Below, one piece after another: positions 38,772 through 44,528 of a DNA stretch of 64,000 nt. The notes beneath the pieces are model-generated. The model was not told where the DNA came from. It made no database searches and saw only the letters and a list, made by a program, of their open reading frames with translations. The DNA lies in NCBI RefSeq assembly GCF_014356525.2, contig NC_052510.1:52342619-52406618 (forward strand). Direction: 5' to 3'. Position 1 is the first letter of the stretch. Each line of letters starts with the position of its first letter. Position numbers and translations under genes: made by a program. This DNA comes from Nilaparvata lugens (lineage: Eukaryota; Arthropoda; Insecta; Hemiptera; Delphacidae).

Positions 38772-41700
38772 ACTCTGTTCCCGAATTTTGATAAATAATA
38801 TCATGTCCGAAAAATATTTGATAGTAGTAGGCGGCTCCACTGACAGTTAAGGACTTCTCACTGGTTCGGAACCCATTATAAACTAAGAGTGTTAGGTGTA
38901 ATTGATATCTCATCATCATCATCCATATCATTACGCACGCAGAAGCGTACAACTTATATGTGGATGTGTATAATTAGGACCTCCTAATATATAGGAGGTC
39001 CTGGTATAATCCTAAGAATAAAATCAAGTTTTGAAAGTCACGGTGATTATTTTCCACAATTTACTATGCACCATATCAGTTTGAACGAGGATACATCAGC
39101 TGTTGGTTCAAACTCGGAAATTGACAGATTATAATCAATGCGACCATATCTCCATGAAATCCTAGATTAGCGTTAAAACACAGAAAAAAGGAGGAACAGC
39201 TTTTATCAAAGAGGACGAACAACAGTAGAACTTTGCTCCTTCTTCAGTGGTTAGAAAGTTGTGAATAATAATAAATAAGTTGTTAAAATTAATAAGATGT
39301 TGCATGTGGACCCAAGTCTAGCAAAACTAATCGCACCATTTAATATTAGAAAACACGATGACGCAGAATTGTTTACCTATTAAATTCAATGAAGACAATA
39401 TTCCACAGTTCGATTAGAAGTGGATTTGCAGTGTTGACCTTCTCAGGCGTTGGTGGCCCATCCAGGTAACTGTAATGTATTTCTGTACAGGGACCACAGG
39501 GTCCAGTTTTGCCCATCTCCCAGAAATTGTCTTTCATTCCAAACGGTAGAATATGTTTCGAATTGACACTGAAAAACAAAAATTGAAAGACAGAGGATCT
39601 CACTCAAGTAATTATAATAATAATATTCAGGGACCTGGCTGGCTCAGGTCTGGTGTGAGAGTTTTCAGGTCGCACCTGATCAATTTCAGAGCCTCTGACA
39701 TGACCTAACGTCTGTTATAATCATTCAAGTGATAATATTTTATTCAACTTGAATTCAAATTAGATATCAAATTAATGACATCTATAAAACATTATATATT
39801 AGTCAAGAAACAGAAATATCACTTCAACTGATTCAATCTGTTAAAATTGATGCTACTATTCTACACAATACATAAAATCATCCTGTTGAACTCACAATGT
39901 TTAATACATCCCTGTAAGTTTCCTTGCCATTGAGTATCTATGGAAATAGTACCTGATTGAATATATGTGGTTTATCACTAAAATGAAGGGAAAAGTGTAT
40001 AGATCAGTTGTGAGGCCAGCTATGCTGTATGGAACAGAAACATTGCCCATTTCAGAGAAACAGGAACGAAATATGGAAGTGACTGAGATGAGAATGTTAA
40101 GATGGATGTGTGGGGTTACAAGAAGAGATAAAATAAGAAATGAATTGATCAGAGGCACTGTAAAAGTTGGACCATTGGGAAAGAAAATGCAGGAGACAAG
40201 AATGAGGTAGTTTGGGCATGTGCAGCGACGGGAGGAGGATTATGTTGGACGAAGAGTGCAGGATTTGGTTTTGGATGGTGTGAGAGGACGAGGTAGACCT
40301 AGGATGAGGTGGGGAGATAGAATAGCGGCTGACTTGCGGGAGAGTAGTTGGAGGAGAGAGGAAGCATTGGTTAAGGCTTTGTGGAGAGGCAGACTAAGAG
40401 AAAGGAATGCCGACCCCATTTAAATGGGATAAGGCACAGCCAAAGAAGAAGAAGATCACTACAGAATAATTATTCTTGATAATATTCAGATTTTGATTAC
40501 CTTGTAAGGGTGAGAGAATTGACAACATACTAAGTTACTACAGGTAGCCTAAGACAATGGTTTAAAATATTTGAATTTAAGAAAACAAATATTAAAGAAA
40601 TATTTTAGGCCTAACTCATATTTGAAGTATTCAGTTTCTCTTGTACAAATCGGCTTTTATACAAGATGTTTTGTGAGCAATGTACCAGAAGTAGAAGATC
40701 AATTTATTATCTGATTGGGAGACATATATCAGATTACAGAAAGAGTATATCATGGAATATCCAACCAATTAACATCCTTATCCTAAGTTCTTAATAGACA
40801 CTGCAACTTAGATATTTACAACATATTTAGGAATTCAGATTAAATAGATTGATTTCTTACCCAATTGATTTCCAAATTTCTTTAGTTTCCAAATCAGGAG
40901 GTATCCCCAACTCTTTATCCCCACCAAAATAGGTGACATAGAGTCGATGAGATGGTATATTGAATCTGGATGTTAACAGGGTCCAAGCCATTGAGCATGC
41001 TTCTTTCTGAAATATAAGAAGATACATAATGATGAATCCAATTACACATTTTATTAAATCAATCAACTTATTAAATAATATGTAACATTTTTTCTAAATC
41101 ATTATGAAATGTTCATTGTTGTTGTTTTCTCAGATTTTTCAATCGTGGCCATTCGAAATGAACAATAAAATTGAAATCATCTTCACTCACAGAAAGGTGA
41201 AAATCATTCCTGGATTATGGACTATCAGGTCTGAAGCAAGCTGAAGTGGCAAAGCCTGTTAAGTCTGCCATCAAAGTTCTTAATATCTTCCAAAAATACT
41301 GTCCTTCCTAAGCATCACTCATGGATACAGTACTTACTAAGAAATGTACAAGAATGCGGCCCTAAGAATAGATCTAGAACTATAAGGTGTAGAAGAGTAA
41401 TTATGGAAGACGACAATGGTTCTTTTCTGATGTTTGCGGATGATGCATCACTTCTGTCATCGGGTGCTGAGCTTGAGCGGATTTTGGAGGCGTCTGCAGA
41501 GCATCTTCGATCTGCCATCTTCATGGTTCCTGGCTAATCGATTCCAGCTGAATGAGGACAATACCCAAAAGGATCATCTGCAGCTTGTCACGAGAACTGC
41601 TGACCCTCAGAATCCAGTAAAGCTGCTGGGTTTTGTCTTGGATTGCAAACTCAGCTGGAACCGTCATTTACAGCAGGTAACCAGCCGACTCTCCCGCATT

Positions 41701-43765
41701 TGCTTCCTGCTGCTCAGGATGAGGGGCCTGGTGACAGAGAGGTATCTCTTAATAATGTATCACGCTCTCTTCCACTGCCACATCACTTATGGATTGCTCC
41801 TGTGGGGTCATTCGACAGGGGCTGTTGATTTCCTGAGGCTGCAAAAGAGAGCTTCAAGAATTATAACATGCAGCGACCATCTTGCCCACTGTAAGCCCAT
41901 CTTTTCTCGCCTTGGTGTACTGACTGTCTTCAGCCATTACATCCTCCTGTGCTTGGTGTATGTCAAGAAGATACAGCATACACTAGCTGCCCGTAGTGAC
42001 ATCGATCGCCACAACACCAGGCGCAGTGAGCTGTTGGATATCCCCAGGAGACGCCTCCACCGATCACAGGCTAGTTACAGGATTTCAGCCCTGAAATTCT
42101 ACAACAAGCTGCCTAATAGTGTGAAGCAATTTGGATGAGGCCGCCTTCAGGAGAACCGTCCGGAAGCTACTGTGTGCAAAGGCATACTACAGTGTGAACG
42201 AATTTATGGGTGATAGTTTGAATTTTTATAGAGAGCGTGAGCACTGGATCACTGCCATCTGAACTGTTACAGTTTTTTTTCATGTGTTTGTACGTGTTTT
42301 GATTTTTTGACGCCATCGATCTCACAATTGTGGGTAATGGATGAAGCTGAAGGTATTAAAGGTATAATATACTTCTCTCCATGGTCATGGCCAGATCTGG
42401 ATTGACTTTGTCTGGAAGTGGACCTGACTTGGTCCTTGTCATATAAGTTATGTCAAGATTCAACTTCTGTTCACATTTTTATTACTGGTCTTGTTACTCA
42501 CTTTGAAGTAGTCTCCAAATGACCAGTTGCCCAGCATTTCGAAGAAAGTATGGTGGTAGGTATCATGCCCAACCAAACACAGATCATTGTGTTTTCCTCC
42601 AACTCTGATGCATTTCTGGCTATTGGCTATTTTCTTGAAAGTAGGCTTTTGTAAACCCAGAAGAACGTTTTTGAACTGAAACAGGATTTCAACAATAAAC
42701 AAACAACTATTAAAACTTAGATGAGGAATCACATGAAGTTAAGATGCAATATAGAAGACACCAATAAAGAATAGAATATTAGTAGGCTACAGTGGAGCCT
42801 GTTGGACAAGTTCATGTGATAAATCTGTGTATCTGTACAGTATTTGAAATTTGAATAATGTAAAGCAGTGTGTAATGTAGTTGTAGAATAAGCAGAATAT
42901 GTAACCTCTTGTCAAAATTTGTCATTTTACAGCAACAATCTCAGAAAAATGTTGGAATTTATACTTTTTGTACACTTGTACTCTACTTTTGTAGCAATAG
43001 TTATTATTTTATAAATAGTAAAAATATATTCTAAGGAAACACTCAACCTAATATTGATCAGCATAACCATGCACTATAAGTTCACTATTGTGATCATACC
43101 TAATCAATCACAGAGTCTCTGAAAGGACTGTTTTTAGGTAGCCAGGATCTACGACTTCAAGTGTCTGTAACATGTTACTGCCTCAAATGCAACTTGTCCC
43201 GCCGAGTATCAAACCCGGTGTCTAAGCCACTCGACTGTAACCATAACCATTACTCCCTAAGGCTCTTATTCTCGTATAACAGTAAGCCACCAGTGGGGCG
43301 CCAGAGATCAACCGTTTGCGGACAAACGTAAAGCACTCTGGGGTCTGGCACACTAGTGAAGCACCAGGATTGGATGATGACACAGCCGGGTCGCCAAAAT
43401 CAGGTGGACGGCCGCCAGAATTTGGCAAACTGGTTGGCTACCCACCCTTGTGTAATTTTAGCAATAAGAACTCACACTCTATTATTTGTTGAATACAAAG
43501 TTTTTGTATCATCAGTAAGTTATTTAGTCATAAGGCTAGTTTAAGAATGATTTTTAGTTTTTGAAAAAACTGATAGCAACTTGAGATGAATGGATTTATC
43601 AAAAGAAGTATTTACCTGGTTCATTCCTGCGTTGACAAAAGACAAAGTGGGATCTTGGAATGGTACTACAGGGCTTGATCGGATAAAAGCATGACCATTT
43701 TCTTTGATAAAATAATCCAAAAAGGTTGATCTTATGAGTGCAGATGTGTTCTTGGTGACCGACAT
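20085..43765 (-). CDS. AARS2: Alanine--tRNA ligase, probably mitochondrial; 15 coding exons
   Basis: Class II synthetase that charges tRNA-Ala with alanine and hydrolyses mischarged tRNA. The 15 exons listed separately join in phase to 3039 nt (1012 residues; human AARS2 is 985). Visible parts: N-terminal catalytic core (NAGMNQ, residue ~45; [16 protein letters not shown], ~92-107; [12 protein letters not shown], exon 4; motif 3 GMGLERL, 238-244), the helical tRNA-binding middle (exons 6-8), the editing domain (NFYSEEGGQ in exon 9; zinc-type ligands H654 and H658 of HTATH; C761 and H765 of CCGTH) and a C-terminal domain (exons 13-15). NSQKC and EACSMAW favour the mitochondrial over the cytosolic paralogue. 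The ATG follows an in-frame stop at 43781-43783; the first ~12 residues contain K, R, S and T and could be a short targeting peptide. Exons 8 and 9 have extra copies. Head-to-head with a Ras gene. Confidence 0.95.
20495..21256 (-). mobile_element. Mariner-like element relic with ~200-bp inverted arms
   Basis: Lies in AARS2 intron 14. Ends are inverted (CACAGAGTGATTATGAAAGG at left, its near-complement at right) with TA on both sides, as in Tc1/mariner insertions. Inside, minus-strand frames read [10 protein letters not shown] and, after a frameshift near 20880, [17 protein letters not shown] and FIKDKVY, the C-terminal part of a mariner-type transposase. The arms extend about 200 bp (20495-20700 against 21055-21256), so one arm includes an inverted piece of coding sequence: a foldback derivative. 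Not functional. Confidence 0.88.
21612..21804 (-). CDS. AARS2: AARS2 exon 14
   Basis: 193 nt, completes Arg, [20 protein letters not shown] to [16 protein letters not shown]; donor GTATCT, phase 0. C-terminal domain. Confidence 0.93.
22070..22152 (+). repeat. tRNA-like segment, probably a SINE head
   Basis: A box A-like TAGCTTAGCGATATGC is followed ~55 bases later by box B-like GGGTTCGATTCCC inside a 5-bp T-arm (GTGGG/CCCAT). I cannot form a convincing acceptor stem, so a tRNA-derived SINE relic is preferred to a functional tRNA. Lies in AARS2 intron 13. Confidence 0.45.
22511..22659 (-). CDS. AARS2: AARS2 exon 13
   Basis: 149 nt, [20 protein letters not shown] to KKAARLHL plus CG; donor GTGAGT. 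Charged, probably coiled, linker leading to the C-terminal domain. Confidence 0.92.
23090..23710 (+). repeat. LINE/SINE 3'-end-like repeat
   Basis: CACAAATCATATAAATATGA and GGAACAACAGGC near 23120-23160 recur at 38140-38190, and the segment ends in TTCTATTCTATTCTA. This looks like the 3' end of a retroelement ending in a short simple repeat. In AARS2 intron 12. Confidence 0.5.
24132..24351 (-). CDS. AARS2: AARS2 exon 12 (CxxxH)
   Basis: 220 nt, completes Lys then [17 protein letters not shown] and [14 protein letters not shown], ending NDGSL; donor GTAAGT, phase 0. Cys761 and His765 complete the metal-binding set of the editing site. Confidence 0.96.
25382..25562 (-). CDS. AARS2: AARS2 exon 11
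   Basis: 181 nt, [18 protein letters not shown], then [15 protein letters not shown] and [14 protein letters not shown] plus AA. Acceptor AAACAG, donor GTAAGA. The phase joins exon 12 exactly to give KEACCGTH. Confidence 0.92.
25718..26183 (+). mobile_element. Interspersed element in AARS2 intron 10
   Basis: Begins ACTAGCTTACCCGGAGAACT and ends ACATTCATTTTTATATATAG, a head and tail arrangement common to insect non-autonomous repeats. The head is shared with the truncated copy at 4460-4526. No ORF. Class unknown. Confidence 0.6.
26308..26440. mobile_element. Small MITE, copy 1 (partner at 61755)
   Basis: Inverted arms GGTTCTCGTGGA/TCCACGAGAACC and GTTAAATTTTAACCG flank a ~20-bp centre. A second copy at 61755-61887 has the same arms and spacing. 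Non-coding; in AARS2 intron 10. Confidence 0.8.
26710..26927 (-). CDS. AARS2: AARS2 exon 10 (HTATH)
   Basis: 218 nt, [18 protein letters not shown], then [17 protein letters not shown] and [16 protein letters not shown] plus G. His654 and His658 are the editing-site ligands. Acceptor TATTACAG, donor GTAAAA. Confidence 0.95.
27337..27897. repeat. Duplicated block (copy of 28354-28918)
   Basis: About 560 bp, roughly 99% identical to 28354-28918, in the same orientation about 1.02 kb apart. It covers the end of a foldback element, the intron after exon 9 and the last ~217 nt of exon 9. Few differences were noted (for example one base in AATCATCAATTC versus AATCATTAATTC, and a 1-bp indel beside the donor). 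Confidence 0.93.
27680..27940 (-). CDS. Possible AARS2 cassette exon 9b (partial copy of exon 9)
   Basis: Bases 27680-27897 repeat the 3' part of exon 9, including its GTAAGT donor. Upstream, unique sequence to 27940 is open in the same frame ([15 protein letters not shown] then [11 protein letters not shown]), preceded by a good acceptor (TTTCTTACAG). The segment is 261 nt (87 codons) and phase 2-2, so it could be inserted after exon 9 without frame loss. It would duplicate the editing-domain barrel start, which is unlikely to be helpful. It may equally be a non-functional duplication. No evidence of transcription. Confidence 0.35.
28025..28275 (-). mobile_element. Truncated MITE (family with GTGAGGTCCACG ends)
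   Basis: Matches one half of the full copies at 36270-36650 and 49770-50465, ending CATTATAACGTGGACCTCAC. The other end is missing. Confidence 0.8.
28303..28437. mobile_element. Foldback element, short copy
   Basis: Arms ATTATTATTAAACGAAAATC and its complement with the internal TTCGGGGTGAATTACAGC, the same family as 1061-1400. The left arm is largely deleted. Its right half is included in the duplication that also copied exon 9. Confidence 0.8.
28702..29212 (-). CDS. AARS2: AARS2 exon 9
   Basis: 511 nt, largest exon: completes Gly, then [18 protein letters not shown], a linker, [14 protein letters not shown], and the start of the editing domain ([32 protein letters not shown] plus AT). Acceptor TTTCCAG, donor GTAAGT. 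The last ~217 nt are copied at 27680-27897. Confidence 0.95.
29443..29923. repeat. 481-bp near-perfect palindrome
   Basis: Bases 29443-29665 are nearly the exact inverse of 29700-29923 (ends AAGTATTAGTTGGAGGGTG and its complement), with a ~35-bp centre built on GCCAAACAGAAAC. It sits in the AARS2 intron between exons 8b and 9. The transcript would fold into a long hairpin. An ORF at 29569-29751 is an artefact of the arms. Confidence 0.9.
30511..30775 (-). CDS. AARS2: AARS2 exon 8b (second copy, alternative to 8a)
   Basis: 265 nt, same boundaries and phases as 8a; acceptor TCTAAAG, donor GTTTGT. Reads ...[16 protein letters not shown] where 8a has [16 protein letters not shown]. The flanking intron is recognisable against 8a only for a short distance and with indels, so the exons are more alike than their surroundings. 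Separated from 8a by a LINE fragment and a foldback repeat. Confidence 0.88.
31070..32060 (+). pseudogene. LINE reverse transcriptase fragment between exons 8a and 8b
   Basis: Antisense to AARS2. Reads [29 protein letters not shown] (the RT catalytic YADD), then, across a TAG at 31320-31322, [20 protein letters not shown] and [18 protein letters not shown]; after a frameshift near 31700 [16 protein letters not shown] and [18 protein letters not shown]. Ends near TAG 32032-32034 and an AAGTAAGTAAGTA tail. The 5' part, including endonuclease, is absent. Endonuclease-reverse transcriptase (RTE-like) family. Confidence 0.92.
32062..32522. mobile_element. Foldback repeat with three related arms
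   Basis: 32075-32215 is the inverse of 32230-32372, and 32375-32515 is a third, direct copy of the second arm with a deletion. Each arm carries an AATGGCGGCTGA or GCCGCCATTTTGG motif and a ~50-base TCATTTT/AAAATGA block. Non-coding; between exons 8a and 8b. Confidence 0.8.
32658..32922 (-). CDS. AARS2: AARS2 exon 8a (first of two alternative copies)
   Basis: 265 nt, 88 codons plus G, from [18 protein letters not shown] to [10 protein letters not shown]. Acceptor TCTGAAG, donor GTTTGT. Encodes residues ~367-455 of the helical middle region. It differs from copy 8b at 8 nucleotides, giving only two residue changes (V to I, G to E near ..GEKTGNLS..). Starts phase 0, ends phase 1. If spliced to 8b the frame shifts and meets TGA after seven codons. 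Which copy is used cannot be read from DNA. Confidence 0.9.
33119..33300 (-). repeat. Relic of a third exon-8 copy
   Basis: Bases 33119-33138 match the first ~20 nt of exon 8, and 33139-33300 match the intron upstream of 8b (CTTTAGATGAGAAAAGTTGT and further blocks to about 33290). This is a truncated third copy upstream of exon 8a. It cannot code. Confidence 0.75.
33931..34205. mobile_element. 275-bp MITE (CATAGAGAAAC family), copy 1
   Basis: About 90-bp terminal inverted repeats (CATAGAGAAACAATAGCGTA at the left and its complement at the right). Flanked by a 7-bp direct repeat ATAGTAC on both sides, a target-site duplication. Other copies at 56191, 58040 and a diverged one near 52566. No coding capacity. 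In AARS2 intron 7. Confidence 0.88.
34343..34496 (-). CDS. AARS2: AARS2 exon 7
   Basis: 154 nt, [18 protein letters not shown] to EISRNLNK, acceptor TTTCTCAG, donor GTAAGA, ends phase 0. LRRIIRKAL corresponds to the LRRILRRAV segment of the family. Confidence 0.95.
34984..35120 (-). CDS. AARS2: AARS2 exon 6
   Basis: 137 nt, [15 protein letters not shown] to NMFPDQ plus AA. Contains [12 protein letters not shown]. The acceptor is TTCTCAG; the alternative TTTCAG seven bases inside would break the frame. A LINE tail lies immediately upstream (35200-35340). Confidence 0.94.
35200..35345 (+). pseudogene. LINE 3' tail next to exon 6
   Basis: The plus strand reads [18 protein letters not shown], then a stop and AGAAGAAGAAGA, the C-terminus and A/G-rich end of an insect LINE. 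It starts within ~80 bases of the exon 6 acceptor. Confidence 0.6.
35640..36080. repeat. GC-rich-palindrome repeat with triple TGCGCATGCGC motif
   Basis: 35727-35756 is a 30-bp perfect palindrome made of three overlapping GCGCATGCGC units. A second hairpin (TTATCACGC ... GCGTGATAA) lies at about 35997-36030, and TTATCGCTC/GAGCGATAA elements bracket the region. Probably a transposable element. GCGCATGCGC is the NRF-1/Ewg consensus. In AARS2 intron 5. Confidence 0.6.
36270..36650. mobile_element. MITE (GTGAGGTCCACG ends), full copy
   Basis: Inverted ends GTGAGGTCCACGTTATAATG and CATTATATCGTGGACCTCAC over about 380 bp, with an inner GGATAGCGCTAT. Related to 28025-28275 and 49770-50465. In AARS2 intron 5. 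Confidence 0.85.
36664..36828. mobile_element. MITE with CACTGTCACTGTTGT arms, copy 1
   Basis: Inverted arms CTGGATTCCCATACAACATT and complement at 36807-36828, ~165 bp. A second copy is at 50645-50805. It sits between the previous MITE and AARS2 exon 5. Confidence 0.75.
36924..37068 (-). CDS. AARS2: AARS2 exon 5 (motif 3)
   Basis: 145 nt, [19 protein letters not shown] continuing [10 protein letters not shown] and [12 protein letters not shown]. Acceptor TTACAG, donor GTTTGT, ends phase 0. GMGLERL is class II motif 3, with the ATP-binding Arg243. Confidence 0.95.
37290..37890 (-). pseudogene. LINE C-terminal fragment in AARS2 intron 4
   Basis: The minus strand reads [39 protein letters not shown] (a Cys-Cys-His-Cys cluster typical of non-LTR retrotransposon tails) and, in a different frame upstream, [20 protein letters not shown]. 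Frameshifted and truncated. Confidence 0.8.
38100..38772 (+). repeat. Retroelement 3' end with (TTTC)n tail
   Basis: TTACAAATCATATGAATATG and AACAACAGGCAAAGCCC recur at 23110-23170. The unit ends GGCAATAAATATTTC followed by TTTC repeats (38736-38770). In AARS2 intron 4. Confidence 0.65.
39377..39568 (-). CDS. AARS2: AARS2 exon 4
   Basis: 192 nt. Begins by completing Gly, then [30 protein letters not shown] and [11 protein letters not shown]. Donor GTAAAC, phase 2. Confidence 0.96.
39628..39720. repeat. Interspersed repeat fragment shared with 7808
   Basis: GACCTGGCTGGCTCAGGTCT through CCTCTGACATGACCTAACG corresponds to 7808-7900 with scattered changes. Confidence 0.6.
39965..40460 (+). pseudogene. 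LINE C-terminal fragment in AARS2 intron 3
   Basis: Antisense to AARS2. Reads [40 protein letters not shown] and, past a single TAG (40208-40210, where W is expected before FGHVQRR), [20 protein letters not shown], ending at TAA 40421-40423, then AAGAAGAAGA. One stop mutation in an otherwise open frame suggests a fairly recent death of this fragment. Confidence 0.88.
40861..41006 (-). CDS. AARS2: AARS2 exon 3
   Basis: 146 nt, [11 protein letters not shown] to EIWKSI plus two bases, donor GTAAGA. Contains [10 protein letters not shown] of the catalytic domain. Confidence 0.96.
41370..42370 (+). pseudogene. Non-LTR retrotransposon RT fragment in AARS2 intron 2
   Basis: Antisense to AARS2. One frame gives [19 protein letters not shown] (RT catalytic FADD). 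After a frameshift near 41515 a 200-codon frame to 42138 reads [30 protein letters not shown] and [10 protein letters not shown], as in Jockey/CR1/I-type elements. The tail ends GGTATTAAAGGTATAATATA. Truncated at the 5' end. GC-richer than its surroundings. Confidence 0.9.
42502..42675 (-). CDS. AARS2: AARS2 exon 2
   Basis: 58 codons from [11 protein letters not shown] to GDYFK, acceptor TTTCAG, donor GTGAGT, phase 0. Carries [14 protein letters not shown] and [14 protein letters not shown] of the class II active site. Confidence 0.96.
43110..43446 (-). repeat. GC-richer repeat, possibly tRNA-derived
   Basis: On the minus strand, GTCGAGTGGCTTAGACACC followed by GGGTTTGATACTC resembles degenerate box A and box B spacing. 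The remainder (GCGCCCCACTGGTGGCTTAC) is GC-rich relative to the intron. Lies in AARS2 intron 1. SINE origin is a guess. Confidence 0.35.
43616..43765 (-). CDS. AARS2: AARS2 exon 1 (start codon)
   Basis: 50 codons, ending ...FVNAGMNQ, donor GTAAAT, phase 0. Contains the start of the catalytic core ([13 protein letters not shown]). Upstream in-frame TAA at 43781-43783 bounds the start. Confidence 0.93.
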
Positions 43766-44423
43766 AGTGTAGACTATTTTTTAATTTGAATCTACGTTTA
43801 ATCAGTTCTATTCCTATTGGAAAAGTCTGATTTTATGGAAAAAATAACTGGATAATGATAAAAGTAAAGTTATTAAGCGTTTTTTATAAATAATTCACTA
43901 ATGTAACACAATACAAAATGTTCACATTTGTGAATTCGGGAAGATAACTCATTCTATATTAATTTATCAAGAGGAAAATATCACGATAATACACTTTATC
44001 ATTTAGAATATTTGTTTGACCAATTTCAAAAGTAATTTTGTAGGATTAAACACATTATATTGATAGAATAATAAAATATGATGCTGCTAATGCTAATGTT
44101 CTATGAACAGACATTGATACATAACCTCTAAATTTTATTTTGAAAACACCGCCGGAATATGAGAAAAGTAAAATTATGATTTTTATCAAGTTCAAAGTGA
44201 ATTTCAATACTCAAATATGAAAAATATTTCAAATAATCAAAAAAGGAATTATTAATATTCCTAATTCAATTTTTCTCAACTTTTTTCCAGAATAAATATT
44301 AATATTTATATGGTTGGTAGACATGCAACTCAAAACTGTCTGATCAGTCAGATGTAAATTAATTTTATCAGTTTGTGTTTGTGTTGGAATGGACCAAAAA
44401 CTTTAGAATAATAATTAGTAATA
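43766..44423. promoter_or_regulatory. Shared 5' region of AARS2 and the Ras gene
   Basis: 658 bp between two divergent start codons. No TATA box or strong known motif stands out. A bidirectional promoter is inferred only from the geometry; 5' non-coding exons farther away are not excluded. Confidence 0.45.
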
Positions 44424-44528
44424 ATGTCTAGGCAAAATGAAAGACAGAGCTATGCTCAGACTTACAAATTGGTGGTTGTTGGCGGGGGTGGTGTTGGTAA
44501 ATCAGCTATCACTATACAATTCATTCAA
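44424..44528 (+). CDS. R-Ras/Ras64B-like small GTPase, first coding exon
   Basis: 35 codons, [12 protein letters not shown] then [20 protein letters not shown] and FIQ, then donor GTAAGT, phase 0. This is the beginning of the Ras G domain: the GxxxxGKS P-loop is intact (GGGGVGKS, residues 20-27). Residue 21, equivalent to Ras Gly12, is Gly as in wild type. The GGGGVGKSA form and TYKLVVVG are those of R-Ras2/M-Ras/Drosophila Ras64B rather than canonical H/K-Ras. Membrane-associated GTP switch by family. The next exon (expected to start with S/Y-F-V-x-D-Y-D-P) was not found in the window. Divergent neighbour of AARS2. Confidence 0.9.

Noticed and set aside
43222..43428. 68-codon ORF in AARS2 intron 1
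   Set aside because: Falls in a GC-rich repeat with no recognisable protein family.
20085..43765. AARS2 as the cytosolic AARS1 paralogue
   Set aside because: NSQKC, EACSMAW and [11 protein letters not shown] are closer to the mitochondrial enzyme as I recall the families. A phylogeny would be decisive; a placement with AARS1 would refute this.
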